From positions 1 through 17,165 of the forward strand of contig CASECL010000116.1 in assembly GCA_949286445.1 (NCBI GenBank): a DNA stretch of 17,165 nucleotides, given 5' to 3'. The first letter of the stretch is position 1. Every line of letters starts with the position of its first letter. The stretch is from an uncultured bacterium (GTDB lineage Bacteria; Verrucomicrobiota; Lentisphaeria; Victivallales; Victivallaceae). This document shows positions 1 through 7,783 of the stretch, one piece after another. The position numbers were made by a program, and so were the translations under genes. The notes below the pieces were generated by a model, which made no database searches, was not told where the DNA came from, and saw only the letters and a list, made by a program, of their open reading frames with translations.

Positions 1-1028
1 ACCGCGATTGCATCCATCTCCACCAGCCATCCCGGACGGCAGACCGAACCGGAAAGCATGATCAACGGCAGATCCCGGTGAAGTTTTTCTTTCAATACCG
101 CCGCCACTTTTTCCCGGTCGGCGGCGTCCCGGAGGTAAACGGCAACCTGTTTCAAGTCGGCAAGCGATGCTCCGCCCTCGGCCAGCAATGCCGCTACATT
201 TTCGACCATCCGTTCCGACTGGCGGCGGATGTCCTTTTCATAAAGGATTTTCCCCTCATGATCAATGCTGGCAGTACCGGAAATGAAAATATGGGAACGG
301 TCGCCATAAATAATTTTCACTGCCCGTTCAAAGGTAACATTGTACAATGCAGTGGGAGAGAGGTGCTCCAGTGCCTTGAGGTAAACAATCTGTTCTCTCT
401 CATGGCCGAAAAGGGCAAAAGAATCCATCTTCACCATCCGGTTATAGGGATAATTTTTCCCCTCAATTCCGGTACTGGCAATAAAGTGGGTATCTGCGGA
501 GAGTCCCCGGCCGGCAAAAAATTCCCGCCTTGCTTTAACCAGCCCGGCATAATTATTGTCTATATCCCGGCAGTAAATCCAGGTACGCTGCAAATTATTT
601 TCCAGCGTGCCGCCGTGTTCCAGGATAAGTTTTTCTGCCTGGGCAAATTCCTCCGTCATTTCCGCTTCTGAATTGCTTTTACCGGCGAAAGGACAGTTGA
701 AAAACAGAAATTTATACCCTCCGGTACATAATTCAGCGCAATGACCGTCATCAGACACCTCCAGTTCTCCGCTGGAAACCGCCCACGCTTCCAGGGCGAT
801 TTTACCGCCGTTCACCGGAGCCTGTCCCACCGCGGAAAAAGCCGCAGTGTAACCGGAGAGAAATCCGGCAAGTTTCTCATACTGATTGGCAATGTCGCTT
901 AAATGGAAACGCACCCAGACCAGTTTGAATCCGGTGCTTTTTTCCAGCAGTTCATCCCATACTCTGCGAAGTTCAATACCAAAATACTCCGCCGGACTTG
1001 AGGTCAGGGCAAAATATTTTTCTTTCAT
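1..1028 (-). CDS. Tandem Rid/YjgF-domain protein (chorismatase-like architecture), 3' end outside window
   Basis: The reverse strand is open from an ATG at 1028-1026 to the window edge, giving 342 codons and no stop. A strong Shine-Dalgarno (AAGGAG, plus-strand 1040-1045) precedes the ATG by 11 nt and fixes the start. The C-terminal part (about residues 233-342) looks like a Rid/YjgF domain: FISGTASI (248-255), an NV..LL..GG.SL.DL helix (277-292), VYLRD (297-301) and RPGWLVEMDAIA (331-342), where Arg331 aligns with the substrate-binding Arg of RidA. The middle (about 120-190) carries a second, diverged Rid-like unit with RTWIYCRDI (148-156) and ASTGIEG (184-190), the arrangement known from FkbO/Hyg5/XanB2 chorismatases. 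Rid proteins hydrolyse reactive enamines/imines; chorismatases hydrolyse chorismate. I see the fold but cannot assign the substrate. It is transcribed divergently from the ABC operon. The family is fairly secure; the function is open. Confidence 0.8.
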   Translation of the reverse strand, partial: MKEKYFALTSSPAEYFGIELRRVWDELLEKSTGFKLVWVRFHLSDIANQYEKLAGFLSGYTAAFSAVGQAPVNGGKIALEAWAVSSGELEVSDDGHCAELCTGGYKFLFFNCPFAGKSNSEAEMTEEFAQAEKLILEHGGTLENNLQRTWIYCRDIDNNYAGLVKARREFFAGRGLSADTHFIASTGIEGKNYPYNRMVKMDSFALFGHEREQIVYLKALEHLSPTALYNVTFERAVKIIYGDRSHIFISGTASIDHEGKILYEKDIRRQSERMVENVAALLAEGGASLADLKQVAVYLRDAADREKVAAVLKEKLHRDLPLIMLSGSVCRPGWLVEMDAIA

Positions 1029-1074
1029 TTACAATATATCTCCTTATCGACAACCATCTGCCGCCTGTGCCTTT

Positions 1075-1089
1075 TAAACGTTTGCAAAC
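1075..1089. promoter_or_regulatory. Candidate LacI/PurR-like operator
   Basis: The stretch TTAAACGTTTGCAAAC contains a CG-centred dyad (AAACGTTT, 1077-1084) overlapping a perfect 10-bp palindrome GTTTGCAAAC (1080-1089). The AAACGTTTGC core matches the usual half-site pattern of LacI/PurR-family operators. It lies between the divergent rid gene and the ABC operon, roughly 50 bp upstream of the Rid start codon, where it could block leftward transcription. No LacI-family gene lies in the window, so the regulator is unknown and the call rests on the dyad alone. Confidence 0.35.
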
Positions 1090-1134
1090 ACCGTTTTATT
1101 GTACCGGCAGTGTTTTTATTTTAAACTTGTCTGC

Positions 1135-1163
1135 TTGATGTTAAACACTTGCGGGTGTATAGT
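1135..1163 (+). promoter_or_regulatory. Sigma70-type promoter for the ABC importer operon
   Basis: A -35 box TTGATG (1135-1140, 4 of 6 to TTGACA) and a -10 box TATAGT (1158-1163, 5 of 6 to TATAAT) are separated by exactly 17 bp. Transcription would start near 1170, leaving a leader of about 33 nt before the ATG at 1203. A short ACAC...GTGT inverted repeat (1145-1148 and 1155-1158) sits inside the spacer and might be a regulator contact, but it is too short to rely on. Confidence 0.55.
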
Positions 1164-1202
1164 AAAGGAAAAATATACCATCAAATCCGGAGCAGGCAGT
1201 TT

Positions 1203-2267
1203 ATGACCAGAGTAGAAATAAAACAGCTTTACAAACACTACGGCAAGGGAGGCAATGTTCTCTCCGGCCTTGATCTCCAAATCAATCCGGGGGAATTCTT
1301 TTTTCTTCTCGGTCCCTCCGGATGCGGCAAATCAACTCTGCTGAGAATTCTGGCCGGACTGCTGGATTTTGATTCCGGCGAAATACTTTTTGACGGCAGA
1401 GATGTTTCCCGGCTGCTGGCAGAGGAACGCCGGACACCGATGGTGTTTCAAAATTACGCGCTCTGGCCGCACATGACGGTTTACGAAAATGTGGCTTTCG
1501 GGCTTAAAAACAGCAAATTGCCGGCCGGGGAACTCAAAAAGAGGGTTTTTGCCGCGCTGGATACGGTTTTCATGCGTGACTATGCCGACCGGAAAGTGCC
1601 TCAACTCTCCGGCGGTCAGCAGCAACGGGTGGCTCTGGCCCGGGCTCTGGCGGTGACGCCGCAGGTTCTGCTGCTGGATGAACCGTTGTCCAATCTGGAT
1701 GCCAGGCTGAGAGATCTGATGCGCAATGAAATCCGGTCAATTTGCAAAAAACGCGAACTTACCGCCATTTACGTCACCCATGACCGGGCGGAAGCCTTGA
1801 GCATGGGCGACCGGATCGCGGTGCTGGACGGGGGAAAAGTCTGCCAGACCGGAACTCCGGAAGACGTTTACTACCGGCCGCAGAATGAATTTGTCGCCAA
1901 CTTTCTGGGGGATATGAATTTTATTGACGCAGTATCAATGACGGACAATTACGCTGACACCGTGTTCGGCGCGGTAAAAATGCGTTCAGGATTTCCGGAA
2001 AAAACCAAACTGCGGATGTTCTTCCGTCCGGAAGCGGCGGAGGCAGTGGAAACGGATTCTGCGGGCAAACCCATTTGTGATGCCGGGGAAAACATCTTTT
2101 CCGCCACGGTGGAGGAACGGGTATTTCTGGGGGAAAGATACGAGTATTTGTTGAACAGCGCGGCGGGAAAAATCAAAATGAAAACCACTTTCCCCATACC
2201 GGTAACCACTTCGGGTGAAGTATTTTTCCGTGTCCGGCCGGAAAACCTCGGAGCATTTGAAAAATGA
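1203..2267 (+). CDS. ABC importer ATP-binding subunit (FbpC/AfuC/PotA type)
   Basis: This 354-residue cytoplasmic ATPase powers the importer encoded by the next two genes. Walker A GPSGCGKST is at 37-45, the Q-loop Gln at 83, the signature LSGGQ at 135-139, Walker B VLLLDEP at 155-161, the D-loop SNLD at 163-166 and the switch His at 193 (VTHDRAEA). A TOBE-like C-terminal region follows, with RPEA and RPEN segments near 290 and 347. Length and layout fit the Fe(III)/sugar-phosphate/polyamine/phosphonate branch. I chose ATG 1203 because a GGAG lies 10 nt upstream and the protein then begins right at the ABC domain; the in-frame TTG at 1149 would lie upstream of the predicted transcription start. 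The stop overlaps the next ATG (ATGA), indicating translational coupling. The substrate cannot be read from the ATPase. Confidence 0.92.
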   Translation: MTRVEIKQLYKHYGKGGNVLSGLDLQINPGEFFFLLGPSGCGKSTLLRILAGLLDFDSGEILFDGRDVSRLLAEERRTPMVFQNYALWPHMTVYENVAFGLKNSKLPAGELKKRVFAALDTVFMRDYADRKVPQLSGGQQQRVALARALAVTPQVLLLDEPLSNLDARLRDLMRNEIRSICKKRELTAIYVTHDRAEALSMGDRIAVLDGGKVCQTGTPEDVYYRPQNEFVANFLGDMNFIDAVSMTDNYADTVFGAVKMRSGFPEKTKLRMFFRPEAAEAVETDSAGKPICDAGENIFSATVEERVFLGERYEYLLNSAAGKIKMKTTFPIPVTTSGEVFFRVRPENLGAFEK

Positions 2268-3883
2268 AAATACGGTATCTGGCGGCCTTTCTGCCTTTCA
2301 TACTGCTTTCCAGCATTCCTTTTCTGCTCCGTCCGGATAAAGCTGACGCCGGGAAAGTCCCCCCGACTGCCGGAGAAGAACCGGAAAAACTGGTGATCAT
2401 AACCTCGCACAGCGAACCGGTAAAATATGAAATGGCCAAGTCGTTTCAGCGTTACTACCGGGAAAAATACGGCCGGGATATTGAGGTGGAATACCGCAGT
2501 CCGGGCGGCACTTCTGATATTGTAAGATACTTGTTTGACCGTTATTACGCCGCTTTCCGCCAGTTGCGGGAGCAGCAGAATGAGTCTCCGGTCTGGAATG
2601 ATGAAATAGCCAGGGCCTGGAGCGATCCGTCACATGATTTTGATGGCAAAATGCACCCGGCAAGAAAACAGTTTCTTGAGTCGGACGTGGGGGCCGGAGT
2701 GGATATTTTTGCCGGAGGCGGCACTTATGATCACGGCAACCTCGCCCGCCTCGGCCTCGGAGTGGATGCCAAAGTAAAGGAACGCCATCCGGAATATTTT
2801 TCAGATAAAGTTATCGCTCCAGCTTTCGGCGGCGACAGACTTTACGATGAAAAGGGCCGCTTCTACGGCGTCTGTCTCTCCTCATTCGGCATCTGTTACA
2901 ACCGCGACCGGATCGCGGAACTTGCCGATCCCCGGCCGCCGGAACGCTGGGATGATCTGGCAGACAAACGTTTTTTCAATACTCTGGTAGTGGCGGATCC
3001 CACCAAGTCCGGCTCCATCAACAAGTGCTTTGAAGCCATAATCCAGCAGGAGATGGCCAAAGCGGAGAAAAAATACGGTCTTGAAAAAGGTCTTGCCATC
3101 GGCTGGGATGACGGGCTTAATCTGGTAAAACTGATTATTTCCAATTCCCGGACGATCACCGACAGCGCAGGGAAATGCGTTCTTGATGTATCTTCCGGCG
3201 AAGCCGCTGCGGGAATGGCAATTGATTATTACGGTTTGAGTGAAGCAGAATACACCTCGGGCAAACTGACCGGAGGTCGTTCACCGGTGGTTTATGTCCC
3301 CCCCAAAGGCAGCACCAACGTCTCCGCCGACCCGGTTATGCTGATGCGGGGAGCCCCCAATAAACGGGCGGCACTGGCTTTTATTGATCACCAGCTTTCA
3401 CTGGAGGGGCAGAAAATTTACCAGTTCAAAACCGGCACTCCGGGCGGACCGGAAAAATACGCGCTGCGCCGTCCCCCGATCCGGCGGGATCTTTATGAGG
3501 AACAATATAAAGTTTACCGCAGCGACCCGGATTACAATCCTTATGAAGCGGGCAAAGATTACGTTTACCATCCGGAGTGGACGGGGCGTTACTTTGACCT
3601 GATCCGGGTGATGATCAAGTGCTGCATGCTGGACACCCATCAGGAACTGGTGCAGGCCAGAAAGGCGATTGAAGCTGCCGGGGGAGCAGACAGAGTTCCT
3701 CAGGCTTATGCTGAATTTATGAAACTGCCGTTTTCCTACCGGGACGCGGGGAAAATGGCGGCAATATTGCGCCAGAGTTCCCCGGAAGCCGCACTCAAGG
3801 CGTCCAGACTCCGGCGGGAATGGGTGACCATGAGCAAAAATCAGTATCTCCGCGCCGCGGAACTGGCAAAGGAGGGTAAGTAA
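2264..3883 (+). CDS. Periplasmic substrate-binding protein of Fe(III)/sugar-phosphate-type ABC importer, extended
   Basis: A 539-residue exported protein. The N-terminus has a charged start, a hydrophobic stretch (about 6-22) and a possible AxA cleavage site at 27-29; no lipobox Cys is seen. The mature part begins with LVIITSHSEPVKYEMAKSF, the usual opening of AfuA/FbpA/PhnS-like solute-binding proteins, followed by recognisable family segments (DIFAGGG, GVCLSSFGICYNRDRI, ADPTKSGS, VYVPPKGSTNVSADPVML). Typical members are about 330-350 residues, so this one carries a large insertion near the N-terminus and an extra roughly 130-residue C-terminal helical region. It starts in an ATGA overlap with the ATPase gene and ends 6 bp before the permease gene. 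Sugar phosphate, phosphonate, polyol or metal chelate are all possible; the sugar-metabolism genes downstream favour a carbohydrate, as inference. Confidence 0.85.
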   Translation: MKIRYLAAFLPFILLSSIPFLLRPDKADAGKVPPTAGEEPEKLVIITSHSEPVKYEMAKSFQRYYREKYGRDIEVEYRSPGGTSDIVRYLFDRYYAAFRQLREQQNESPVWNDEIARAWSDPSHDFDGKMHPARKQFLESDVGAGVDIFAGGGTYDHGNLARLGLGVDAKVKERHPEYFSDKVIAPAFGGDRLYDEKGRFYGVCLSSFGICYNRDRIAELADPRPPERWDDLADKRFFNTLVVADPTKSGSINKCFEAIIQQEMAKAEKKYGLEKGLAIGWDDGLNLVKLIISNSRTITDSAGKCVLDVSSGEAAAGMAIDYYGLSEAEYTSGKLTGGRSPVVYVPPKGSTNVSADPVMLMRGAPNKRAALAFIDHQLSLEGQKIYQFKTGTPGGPEKYALRRPPIRRDLYEEQYKVYRSDPDYNPYEAGKDYVYHPEWTGRYFDLIRVMIKCCMLDTHQELVQARKAIEAAGGADRVPQAYAEFMKLPFSYRDAGKMAAILRQSSPEAALKASRLRREWVTMSKNQYLRAAELAKEGK

Positions 3884-3889
3884 TACATT

Positions 3890-5563
3890 ATGACTGTGAA
3901 ACGTTTTCTGCAATATCTGACCATGGGGGGCATCTTTGCTTTTCTGTGTGTTTTTCTGCTGCTCCCGGTACTGGTGGTGGTAAAAAAGGGCTTGAATTAT
4001 CCGGTTCTGCGGGAGGCACTATGCAATCCGGTTCATCTGGAGGGGATTTTAAATGCGTTGCTTATTGCCGTGGTGACGACGGTTATGGTAACGGTCATTG
4101 CCCTGCCGCTGGCAATCGTCTTTGACCGGTACGACTTTCCCGGCAAAAAATACTGTGCGTTTGCGGTGTTAATCCCGATGATACTGCCGCCATTTGTCGG
4201 TGCGCTGGGTTTTCAGCAAATTCTCGGACACTACGGAGTAATAAATCTGGTTTTGCAGAAACTCGGATTTTCCAGCGTGGATTTTCTCGGCGGCGAAGGA
4301 AAATTTTATTCCATCTGTTTTATTGAGGCACTGCATCTTTATCCGATTATGTATTTGAATTTGTCCTCCGCACTGGGAAATCTTGACCCGGAGTATGACG
4401 CCGCCGCCAGGAATCTGGGGATTGGGAAAGTAAGAAGATTTATTTTTGTCACCCTGCCCCTGCTGAAAAGCGGACTTTTTGCCGGATTGAGCCTGGTGCT
4501 GATCTGGAGTTTTACCGAGCTTGGCACACCGCTGATGTTCGGGTATTACCGGACGCTTCCGGTGCAGATTTTCAACGGGCTTACGGAACTTTCCACCACC
4601 GGTACGCCGTTTGCGCTGGTAATCATCATGCTCTTTATTTCATCACTGCTCTATTGCGTGGGAAAACTGGTGCTGGGACGGGATAATGCCGCCTATTCCG
4701 CAAAAGGCTCACAGGCGGTCATGGCGGCAATGCCGAAAGGCTGGAAGAAATTCCTGCCGTCATTGCTGTTTCTGGCAGTATCTTTTCTGGCGGCCACGCC
4801 GCATATTGCGCTGATTTTCACGGCGTTTTTCCGGGACTGGTACCGGAGAATTGTGCCGGTGGGGTTCACGCTGGAAAACTTTGAAAGCGCGCTATCTCAC
4901 CAGATTGTAGTCCCAAGCATATTGAACAGTCTGCGTTACTCGCTTATTGCCATGGTAATCGCCCTGATTGCCGGGACACTGGTGGCACTGGCGTCATCCC
5001 GCTGGAAACTCAAAGGGGGATATTTGCTGGATGTTATTTCCATGCTTCCACTGGCGGTGCCGGGAATTGTGGTGGCATTCGGTTATCTCGGCATGTCGCT
5101 GGAATTTGTCTGGGCAAGGGAAATGTTCGACCCGGAAAATAATCCATTGTTTCTGCTGGCGGCGGCGTATGCCGTCCGGAGAATGCCCTATGTGGTGCGG
5201 AGCGTGGGGGCGGGTCTGGAACAGGCTCCGGTGGAACTGGAAAATGCCGCCCGCAATCTGGGTGCAGGTTCATGGCGGACTTTTGCCAGAATAACTCTGC
5301 CGCTGATCAGTTCCGGAGTGGTGGTAGGCGGTCTTTTTGCCTTCAGTTTTTCCATGCTGGAGGTATCGGACTCGCTTATCCTGGCGCAGAAAGCGGAGTT
5401 TTATCCCATTACCAAGGCTATTTTTGAATTATCCCAGATTCTCGGTCCGGGGCCGTATATCGGCTGTGCTTTCGGGGTGTGGACCATGCTGTTTCTGGCC
5501 GCCGCATTTGCCGCCGCCACCTGGTTTCTGGGGAAAAAGGTGGGTGCGATTTTCAAACTCTGA
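3890..5563 (+). CDS. ABC importer permease, fused two-domain (FbpB/AfuB type)
   Basis: A 557-residue inner-membrane protein made of two homologous permease halves. Each half has about six hydrophobic segments and one EAA loop that docks the ATPase: YDAAARNLGIGKVRRFIFVTLP (around 169-190) and LENAARNLGAGSWRTFARITLP (around 450-471). The halves meet near residues 265-290, a hydrophilic linker. Fused permeases of this size are typical of the Fe(III), sugar-phosphate and 2-aminoethylphosphonate transporters, so a single polypeptide probably forms the whole channel. A strong AAGGAGG (3869-3875) precedes the ATG by 14 nt, a slightly long spacing. It is the last gene of the importer operon; no clear terminator follows. 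Confidence 0.92.
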   Translation: MTVKRFLQYLTMGGIFAFLCVFLLLPVLVVVKKGLNYPVLREALCNPVHLEGILNALLIAVVTTVMVTVIALPLAIVFDRYDFPGKKYCAFAVLIPMILPPFVGALGFQQILGHYGVINLVLQKLGFSSVDFLGGEGKFYSICFIEALHLYPIMYLNLSSALGNLDPEYDAAARNLGIGKVRRFIFVTLPLLKSGLFAGLSLVLIWSFTELGTPLMFGYYRTLPVQIFNGLTELSTTGTPFALVIIMLFISSLLYCVGKLVLGRDNAAYSAKGSQAVMAAMPKGWKKFLPSLLFLAVSFLAATPHIALIFTAFFRDWYRRIVPVGFTLENFESALSHQIVVPSILNSLRYSLIAMVIALIAGTLVALASSRWKLKGGYLLDVISMLPLAVPGIVVAFGYLGMSLEFVWAREMFDPENNPLFLLAAAYAVRRMPYVVRSVGAGLEQAPVELENAARNLGAGSWRTFARITLPLISSGVVVGGLFAFSFSMLEVSDSLILAQKAEFYPITKAIFELSQILGPGPYIGCAFGVWTMLFLAAAFAAATWFLGKKVGAIFKL

Positions 5564-5706
5564 AAAATACCGGCAGGGGGTGTGTTCCGCATAATATTTT
5601 ATCCGGGGCGGAGGTGAAAACAGTGCGGTATTCCGGAGTCAATGCCCGGCTGGATTGCATTTTACAAACAGTATAGTTTAATTGCCGCCAGGAGCTGTTT
5701 TTCCGG

Positions 5707-5793
5707 TGGATAAAGCATTTTTTCATGATTTTTTACACACAAAAAAAGAGTTTTTATCCATTTTAAAAAAAATGAATTTCCGGTATAATATAC
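5707..5793 (+). promoter_or_regulatory. Shared upstream element, copy A (promoter of the metabolic operon)
   Basis: This AT-rich block matches copies B and C downstream. Positions 5735-5760 agree with 10735-10760 at 22 of 26 bases without gaps (ACACAC, A-tract, then TTT.ATCCA). Flanking matches include AAAGCAT (5712-5718) and CATGATT (5724-5730). It ends in GTATAATATAC (5783-5793), a dyad that contains a perfect -10 box TATAAT (5784-5789). A perfect 8-bp inverted repeat, TGGATAAA (5707-5714) and TTTATCCA (5753-5760), brackets the block in this copy only. No good -35 box lies 17 bp upstream, so an activator may be needed. The distance from ATCCA to GGTAT is 26 bp here, against 18 and 19 in B and C. 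Confidence 0.6.
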
Positions 5794-5796
5794 GTC

Positions 5797-5965
5797 AGGA
5801 AGAACCCGTTGCATCCGGTATTCAAAACCTCCTGCTGCATATTTAACACGGGATGGGAAAGGAGATTTATTTTCCCGGTTCTGAATAGACAAACCGGAGC
5901 TGAAACGCAGTTTTTCCCGGACGAAATTAATTACGGAACAATATAACCGGAAAAAGAGGAAAAAA
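5797..5965 (+). promoter_or_regulatory. Long, possibly structured 5' leader of the dehydrogenase operon
   Basis: If transcription starts about 7 bp after the TATAAT at 5784-5789, the leader is about 170 nt. It contains CCCGT...ACGGG enclosing a GCA/TGC pair (roughly 5806-5852), then GGGAAA (5855-5860) pairing with TTTCCC (5871-5876) across a 10-nt loop holding an unused GGAG, then CCGGTT (5875-5880) pairing with AACCGG (5892-5897) across an 11-nt loop. The last two stems share bases 5875-5876 and so compete at their edges. I recognise no known riboswitch class. It may be only a long leader. Confidence 0.25.
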
Positions 5966-7006
5966 ATGCTTGCCGCCGTACTGAAAGATTTCAACAATCT
6001 TGTACTTGAAGAAGTACCCACTCCCGAACCCAAAAATGATGAAGTCCTTGTCCGCATCCGTTCCTGCGGATTCTGCGCAACGGATTACAAGGCGATAAAA
6101 GGCATCCGGCGCAATGTGGAATTTCCCTGCATCGTCGGACATGAACCGTCCGGAGTAGTAGTGAAAACCGGCCCTTTCGTTAAAAATTTCCGCGAGGGAG
6201 ATGAAGTGATTATCGCCCCCAGCGGCAGCTGCGGTGTCTGTGCCGACTGCCGGAACGGCAATTCCCATTACTGTTCAAAAGGTTTCACCACCGGAGGAGA
6301 CGGCCCGGAAATTGTACTGCCGGGGGCGTTTGCCGAATACATGATAACTTACGAACAGTGTCTTTATACCAAGCCTGCCAATGTCAGTTTTGACGCGGCG
6401 GCACTGACTGAACCCCTGGCCGGAGCCTGGAAAGGGGTAATCCTTAAAAGCGAAATGCACGTCGGCGATGATGTGGTAATCATCGGTACCGGCGGAATCG
6501 GTCTGCTTTGTTTAATGGTGGCGCGTGCCGCCGGAGCGGGACGGCTGATCGCGGTGGATGCCAGCGGGTACGCCCGGAATAACGCCATGGCACTGGGGGC
6601 AACTCATGTAATTGATCCTACCGTCGGCGATCCGGTAAAAGAGGTTTACTCCATTATCCCCGGCGGGCCTGACCTGATCGTTGAAGCGGCAGGTCCGGTG
6701 GCGGCGGTGAATTTAATGACTGCGTTGCGGCGCAGGGGGACAAAATGGAATCTTTTCGGCATTACCACGCATGAAAAATTTGAACTTGACGGCGGTCTCA
6801 CCCATTTTCTTGAAGGCCGCATGGATGCTTCATTCGGCTGTACTCCCCTCGGCATGCAGCAGGCGATACGGCTTATGGAACGCAATGTGGTTGATCCGGA
6901 AAAGATCGTTTCCCACCGTTTTCCGCTGACTGAAATCCACCGTGCGGTGGAGGTTATGGGAGAAAAAGAACGCAATAAAGTTATCATCAACCCATGGATG
7001 GACTGA
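5966..7006 (+). CDS. Zinc-dependent medium-chain alcohol/polyol dehydrogenase
   Basis: A 346-residue cytoplasmic NAD(P)-dependent dehydrogenase of the MDR family (sorbitol/threonine/galactitol dehydrogenase-like). Catalytic zinc ligands are visible as Cys37 (CGFCATD), His59-Glu60 (GHE) and Glu149 (TEPLA). Structural zinc ligands are Cys89, Cys92, Cys95 and Cys103. The Rossmann motif GTGGIG is at 174-179, and Asp198 at the end of the second strand (IAVDAS) favours NAD over NADP. All expected metal residues are present, so it should be active. The start is set by AGAGGA (5955-5960) ahead of ATG 5966. It is the first gene of the metabolic operon, 18 bp before the SDR gene. The likely substrate is a sugar, polyol or sugar derivative; which one cannot be read from the sequence. 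Confidence 0.9.
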   Translation: MLAAVLKDFNNLVLEEVPTPEPKNDEVLVRIRSCGFCATDYKAIKGIRRNVEFPCIVGHEPSGVVVKTGPFVKNFREGDEVIIAPSGSCGVCADCRNGNSHYCSKGFTTGGDGPEIVLPGAFAEYMITYEQCLYTKPANVSFDAAALTEPLAGAWKGVILKSEMHVGDDVVIIGTGGIGLLCLMVARAAGAGRLIAVDASGYARNNAMALGATHVIDPTVGDPVKEVYSIIPGGPDLIVEAAGPVAAVNLMTALRRRGTKWNLFGITTHEKFELDGGLTHFLEGRMDASFGCTPLGMQQAIRLMERNVVDPEKIVSHRFPLTEIHRAVEVMGEKERNKVIINPWMD

Positions 7007-7024
7007 CCCGGAGAATAAATATAT

Positions 7025-7783
7025 ATGCTGGATGAATGCAATGTCATGCGGCCGTTCTTTGCCGGACGCCGCGCGGTGGTCACCGGAGGAAGTTCCGGCA
7101 TCGGCAGAGAAATTGTGCTTACGTTAACAGAACTGGGTTGTGAAACCTTTTTCTGCGGGCGCAACCGGGAAACCGGAGAAAAAACCGCCGCCGACTGCCG
7201 GGACGGACGGGGACATTTTGAACAGCTGGATGTTACCGATGCCGGAAAACTCGGCAGCTGGATAAAAAGTTTTGCTTCGCTGGACTATCTGATTAACAAT
7301 GTGGCAGATGACCGGAGAGTGAAAATGGAAGATATTTCTGCGGTGGATTTTGACCGGGCGGTGGCAGTGAACCTCCGGGCGGCGTTCACCGCCTCTCTGG
7401 CGGCAATCCCCGCACTGCGCAAAGGCAAAGGCAGAGCCATTGTCAATGTGGGTACCTGCAACTATATGAATCCGGAAAAAGACTGTCTCCTCTACAATGT
7501 TGCCAAATCCGGCATTGTCGGACTTACCCACTCTCTGGCCCGTCAGCTGGGAGGGGAATTCATCCGGGTGAATACCTTCACTCCCGGCTGGATTGCCACG
7601 CCGAAACAGTTGGCACTTAATATGGATGAAGAGGCAAAGAAAATGCTTCGCTCCACCCAGGCTCTTCCGGTAATACTGGATGAAAAATCGGTTATGGGGC
7701 CGCTGCTGTTTCTGCTCAGCCCGCTGGCAGGGGCGGTTACCGGGCAGAATCTGCTGGCGGAAGGCGGGAGGGTGATGTTATGA
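7025..7783 (+). CDS. Short-chain dehydrogenase/reductase (SDR)
   Basis: A 252-residue classical SDR. The cofactor loop TGGSSGIG is at 20-27, a NNVA variant of the NNAG motif at 91-94, the catalytic pair Tyr157 and Lys161 (YNVAK), and the TPGWI segment near 186-190. The usual catalytic Ser about 13 residues before Tyr is Thr144 here (NVGTC), an uncommon but probably conservative change. Start choice: ATG 7025 follows CCGGAG by about 11 nt; the in-frame ATG at 7046 has no ribosome site. The stop overlaps the next start in ATGA. With the zinc dehydrogenase it gives the operon two redox steps, plausible for a sugar acid or keto-sugar route; the substrate is unknown. Confidence 0.88.
   Translation: MLDECNVMRPFFAGRRAVVTGGSSGIGREIVLTLTELGCETFFCGRNRETGEKTAADCRDGRGHFEQLDVTDAGKLGSWIKSFASLDYLINNVADDRRVKMEDISAVDFDRAVAVNLRAAFTASLAAIPALRKGKGRAIVNVGTCNYMNPEKDCLLYNVAKSGIVGLTHSLARQLGGEFIRVNTFTPGWIATPKQLALNMDEEAKKMLRSTQALPVILDEKSVMGPLLFLLSPLAGAVTGQNLLAEGGRVML

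Larger units (their letters stand above)
5564..5965. other. Intergenic region between importer and metabolic operons
   Basis: About 400 bp with no convincing gene. The first 140 bp hold neither a good hairpin terminator nor an ORF with a ribosome site. The middle carries promoter-like element copy A, and the last 170 bp form a leader with several short inverted repeats; both are listed separately. Confidence 0.6.

Noticed and set aside
78..671. A 197-codon plus-strand reading frame at the left edge
   Set aside because: It lies antisense to the continuous Rid/YjgF frame, has no family resemblance and no ribosome site. The minus-strand frame shows clear Rid motifs and a strong Shine-Dalgarno.
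1149..1202. N-terminal extension of the ABC ATPase from a TTG at 1149
   Set aside because: It would begin inside the predicted promoter, upstream of the likely transcript start, and adds residues not found in the family. ATG 1203 is preferred.
5566..5632. AATACCG...CGGTATT inverted repeat after the permease gene as a terminator
   Set aside because: The 7-bp arms are separated by about 53 nt and no T-run follows, so an intrinsic terminator is not supported.
5641..5718. A third, more decayed URO-D tail upstream of element copy A
   Set aside because: CCCGGCTG, GGAG and AAAGCAT appear in the same order as in the URO-D tail, but spacing differs and the in-frame translation shows no similarity, so the match is too weak to claim.
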